A stretch of DNA of 64,000 nt, taken from Burkholderiaceae bacterium DAT-1. GTDB taxonomy: Bacteria; Pseudomonadota; Gammaproteobacteria; Burkholderiales; Chitinimonadaceae. Below, piece after piece: positions 62,492-64,000 of this stretch. How positions within the stretch are numbered: the first letter of the stretch is position 1; each line of letters starts with the position of its first letter. The stretch covers positions 62,001-126,000 of the forward strand of contig JAHRBI010000003.1 in NCBI GenBank assembly GCA_019084025.1, in the 5' to 3' direction. A model generated the notes under the pieces. That model made no database searches. It was not told the origin of the DNA and saw only the letters and a program-made list of their open reading frames with translations. The position numbers and the translations under genes were made by a program.

Positions 62492-63094
62492 TTATTCAGA
62501 TTTCAAGCAAGCAATAACATTCTCATTATTAACAATTTGATCGTTTAACTCCCGTTTATCACTAGGGGAGCCTATCTCTTTACGAGCCACACAATCACAA
62601 AAATCCACCATCCTTTGAAGTCCACCTTTTAATACAGTCTGACTTTTTAATACTGAATCAGTACAACCCGCAAAAAAATTAATCCAAACTTGCTTATCTT
62701 TTTGATCAATATCTGCAGGGCTCATTGCGGCACGCTTCTCTGCTTGGCCAAGTCGATCCCGCAGCATTTTTAACCCAACAATATCTCCCGAGAGCATTAA
62801 TTCAATACCTGCGCGCTCGAAAGCACAGGAGTGCTGACTTGGATAAAATGTAAACTCAATACCTTTTGCTCTATTTTGCATAATGTAACCGGGGATAACC
62901 CTAATATCCCTTGATATATCAAACTCAAGCCCGGTCGCCCTTTCCAGATTATCCCAGACTTCATCAATAGTTTTCTCTGTTCGCCTTTCACAATTAGAAA
63001 CTTGCTTTCCGGTAACGCTATACGCCCACACTTCAGCATGAACATTTGAATAGAAAAAGCACAATGAAATAACAATTAAATGCAAAAACTTCAT
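62492..63094 (-). CDS. Hypothetical exported protein, AT-rich
   Basis: 200 residues with a signal peptide ending NVHA. The mature part has several Cys, including 'VDFCDCVARKEIG', and 'FDISRDIRVIPGYIMQ'. The gene is AT-rich compared with the rest of the window, which suggests later acquisition. No family recognised. The gap to the next gene at 63513 holds the leader elements listed separately. Confidence 0.6.
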   Translation of the reverse strand: MKFLHLIVISLCFFYSNVHAEVWAYSVTGKQVSNCERRTEKTIDEVWDNLERATGLEFDISRDIRVIPGYIMQNRAKGIEFTFYPSQHSCAFERAGIELMLSGDIVGLKMLRDRLGQAEKRAAMSPADIDQKDKQVWINFFAGCTDSVLKSQTVLKGGLQRMVDFCDCVARKEIGSPSDKRELNDQIVNNENVIACLKSE

Positions 63095-63284
63095 TTAAAT
63101 CGCCTTTAAGTTTTTATATCAAGTTGTTTACTGAATTGCAGAAATTCAACCTAGATCGATACCCGCACCAATCATGCCAGACCCACATCCTCCCCACAAC
63201 ACACCCCCTTGACCCCAGCCTCCACTGCATGCCACACTGCCCCCTCACTTTTCGTTCAACCCCACTGCACAGGAGGAAATCATC

Positions 63285-63329
63285 ATGTCCCGTTCCCTTT
63301 CTCTTCCTTGCAGATCCTGCCTGGGTTGA
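63285..63329 (+). CDS. Possible 14-codon leader ORF upstream of rtcB
   Basis: ATG at 63285 with a perfect AGGAGG eight bases upstream, encoding MSRSLSLPCRSCLG and stopping at TGA. The strength of the ribosome site for so short an ORF, followed by three hairpins before rtcB, suggests a regulatory leader peptide. It could also be the remnant of a deleted gene. Confidence 0.4.
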   Translation: MSRSLSLPCRSCLG

Positions 63330-63336
63330 GCGTCTT

Positions 63337-63445
63337 GCCGGAACATGTTCCGGCGCTACGTCGCATTCGCATTCGTGCTGCTGATTGCAGCACCTGAAGC
63401 ACGCTGACTGACGTCTCTTTGCTCGCGTTCGTGCGCCTGTGCGCA
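63337..63445. promoter_or_regulatory. Three consecutive hairpin-forming palindromes ahead of rtcB
   Basis: 63337-63354 is a perfect 18-bp palindrome (GCCGGAACATGTTCCGGC). 63375-63393 is GTGCTGC-TGATT-GCAGCAC, and 63432-63445 is TGCGC-CTGT-GCGCA. A T-run follows at about 63478-63483, 30 bp before rtcB. The rest of the 418-bp gap shows no other gene. Confidence 0.5.
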
Positions 63446-63512
63446 TCGCCCTGCCCCGGGCCGGATCTGCCATTTCATTTTTTCTTGAATCTGGCTTTTC
63501 ATACGGAACCTT

Positions 63513-64000
63513 ATGGGCAATTCCATACAGACACTTTCTGATGGTGTGACGCTGATTGCGCGCGCTGACACCTGGATCGAAGGACTGGCGATCCAGCAAC
63601 TACAACACACCGCCGCACTGCCCGGCATGCGCCGCGTGGCCGGGATGCCGGATCTGCACCCCGGTCGCGGGCATCCGGTGGGGGCAGCTTTTTTCTCGAC
63701 GGGGCTGATTTACCCGGCGCTGATCGGTAGCGATATCGGCTGCGGCATGGCGCTGTGGCAAACGGAATTGGAGGCGCATTCAGTCAAGCTTTCCAAGCTG
63801 AATGAACGACTGGGCAATCTCGATGGCCCGCTGGATGAAGACTGGCTGCCGCGCATCGCCGAGCTACTGCCGGAGGCAGCGGGCTATGCCGGTGCGCTGG
63901 GCACCATTGGCGGCGGCAATCATTTTGCCGAAATCCAGTGTCTCGACGAGATTTACGACGCGGAAGGCGTGGCGACGCTGGGGCTATCCAAGCGGCATCT
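63513..64000 (+). CDS. RtcB-family RNA ligase, release factor H-coupled type (3' truncated)
   Basis: The first 162 codons are visible. 'GMPDLHPGRGHPVGAAFFS', 'GSDIGCGMALW' and 'GTIGGGNHFAEIQ' are RtcB metal-binding motifs. RtcB seals RNA with 2',3'-cyclic phosphate ends using GTP and Mn. The short spacing and the 'MGNSIQTLSDGVTLIARADTWIEG' start resemble the RtcB2 type that is paired with PrfH, a release-factor homologue for damaged ribosomes; such a gene would lie to the right, outside the window. GGAA lies six bases before the ATG. Confidence 0.88.
   Translation, partial: MGNSIQTLSDGVTLIARADTWIEGLAIQQLQHTAALPGMRRVAGMPDLHPGRGHPVGAAFFSTGLIYPALIGSDIGCGMALWQTELEAHSVKLSKLNERLGNLDGPLDEDWLPRIAELLPEAAGYAGALGTIGGGNHFAEIQCLDEIYDAEGVATLGLSKRH

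Noticed and set aside
63114-63628. Two minus-strand frames in the rtcB leader region
   Set aside because: They run antisense through the rtcB start and the hairpins, with no family features.
1-64000. Search for CRISPR arrays, tRNA, rRNA and insertion sequences
   Set aside because: No regularly spaced repeats, tRNA cloverleaf, rRNA segment or transposase-like frame was seen by eye; a covariance-model search could still find a small RNA.

Overview
The window reads as chromosomal DNA from a Gram-negative proteobacterium with moderately high GC. It carries a TonB-dependent receptor, a periplasmic maltodextrin-binding ABC system, a lysR/lysA pair laid out as in E. coli, and YfcF-, FrnE- and YbhG/F/S/R-like proteins. 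A beta- or gammaproteobacterium is likely; a Neisseriales-like betaproteobacterium is my guess and is not proven by the sequence. I saw no rRNA, tRNA, CRISPR array, transposase or integrase.

Layout. 1-2.2 kb: the 3' end of a TonB receptor, its terminator and a HigBA-type toxin-antitoxin (TA) pair. 2.2-6.7 kb: two TetR-controlled loci (SDR and alpha/beta hydrolase) with clear palindromic operator candidates, an NTF2-like protein and a LysE exporter. 6.7-7.7 kb: an isolated muramidase-holin lysis pair. 7.7-10.4 kb: six overlapping minus-strand genes headed by an RHH/ParE pair followed by a GNAT and three unknowns. 10.4-20 kb: a maltodextrin operon (GH31 glucosidase, malK, malE, malF, malG, secreted GH13 amylase). 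20-27 kb: isochorismatase-like hydrolase, GlxA-type regulator, S9 peptidase, and lysA and lysR separated by a small AT-rich gene. 27-31 kb: VapBC, a single-chain RES-Xre protein, an amidase, an SRPBCC protein and a DUF3052-like protein.

31-39 kb is the most distinctive part. Two bufferin (buf/gig) RiPP-type clusters converge. The plus-strand set is bufA-bufB-bufC-doxX-sigma-anti-sigma. The minus-strand set is bufA-bufA-bufB-bufC, with an intrinsic terminator between its two precursor genes. Between the clusters lies an AT-rich island whose genes are bounded by three copies of a REP-like palindrome; one of these genes is a signal peptidase I homologue with His in place of the catalytic Lys.

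39-47 kb: acetyltransferases, HAD phosphatase, Vat-like acyltransferase, a split YeeE/YedE transporter, a lipoprotein, a DUF2238 membrane protein, a nitrobindin-like protein and a YfcF-type GST. 47-54.7 kb: a complete efflux operon (TolC-like, HlyD-like, fused twin ATPase, two ABC-2 permeases) preceded by an inverted repeat. 54.7-63 kb: DsbA/FrnE, LURP-one protein, FMN reductase, DinB, DUF3267 protease-like protein, a large hybrid histidine kinase and small envelope proteins. 63.1-64 kb: a structured leader with a 14-codon ORF, then the start of an RtcB-family RNA ligase that runs off the window.
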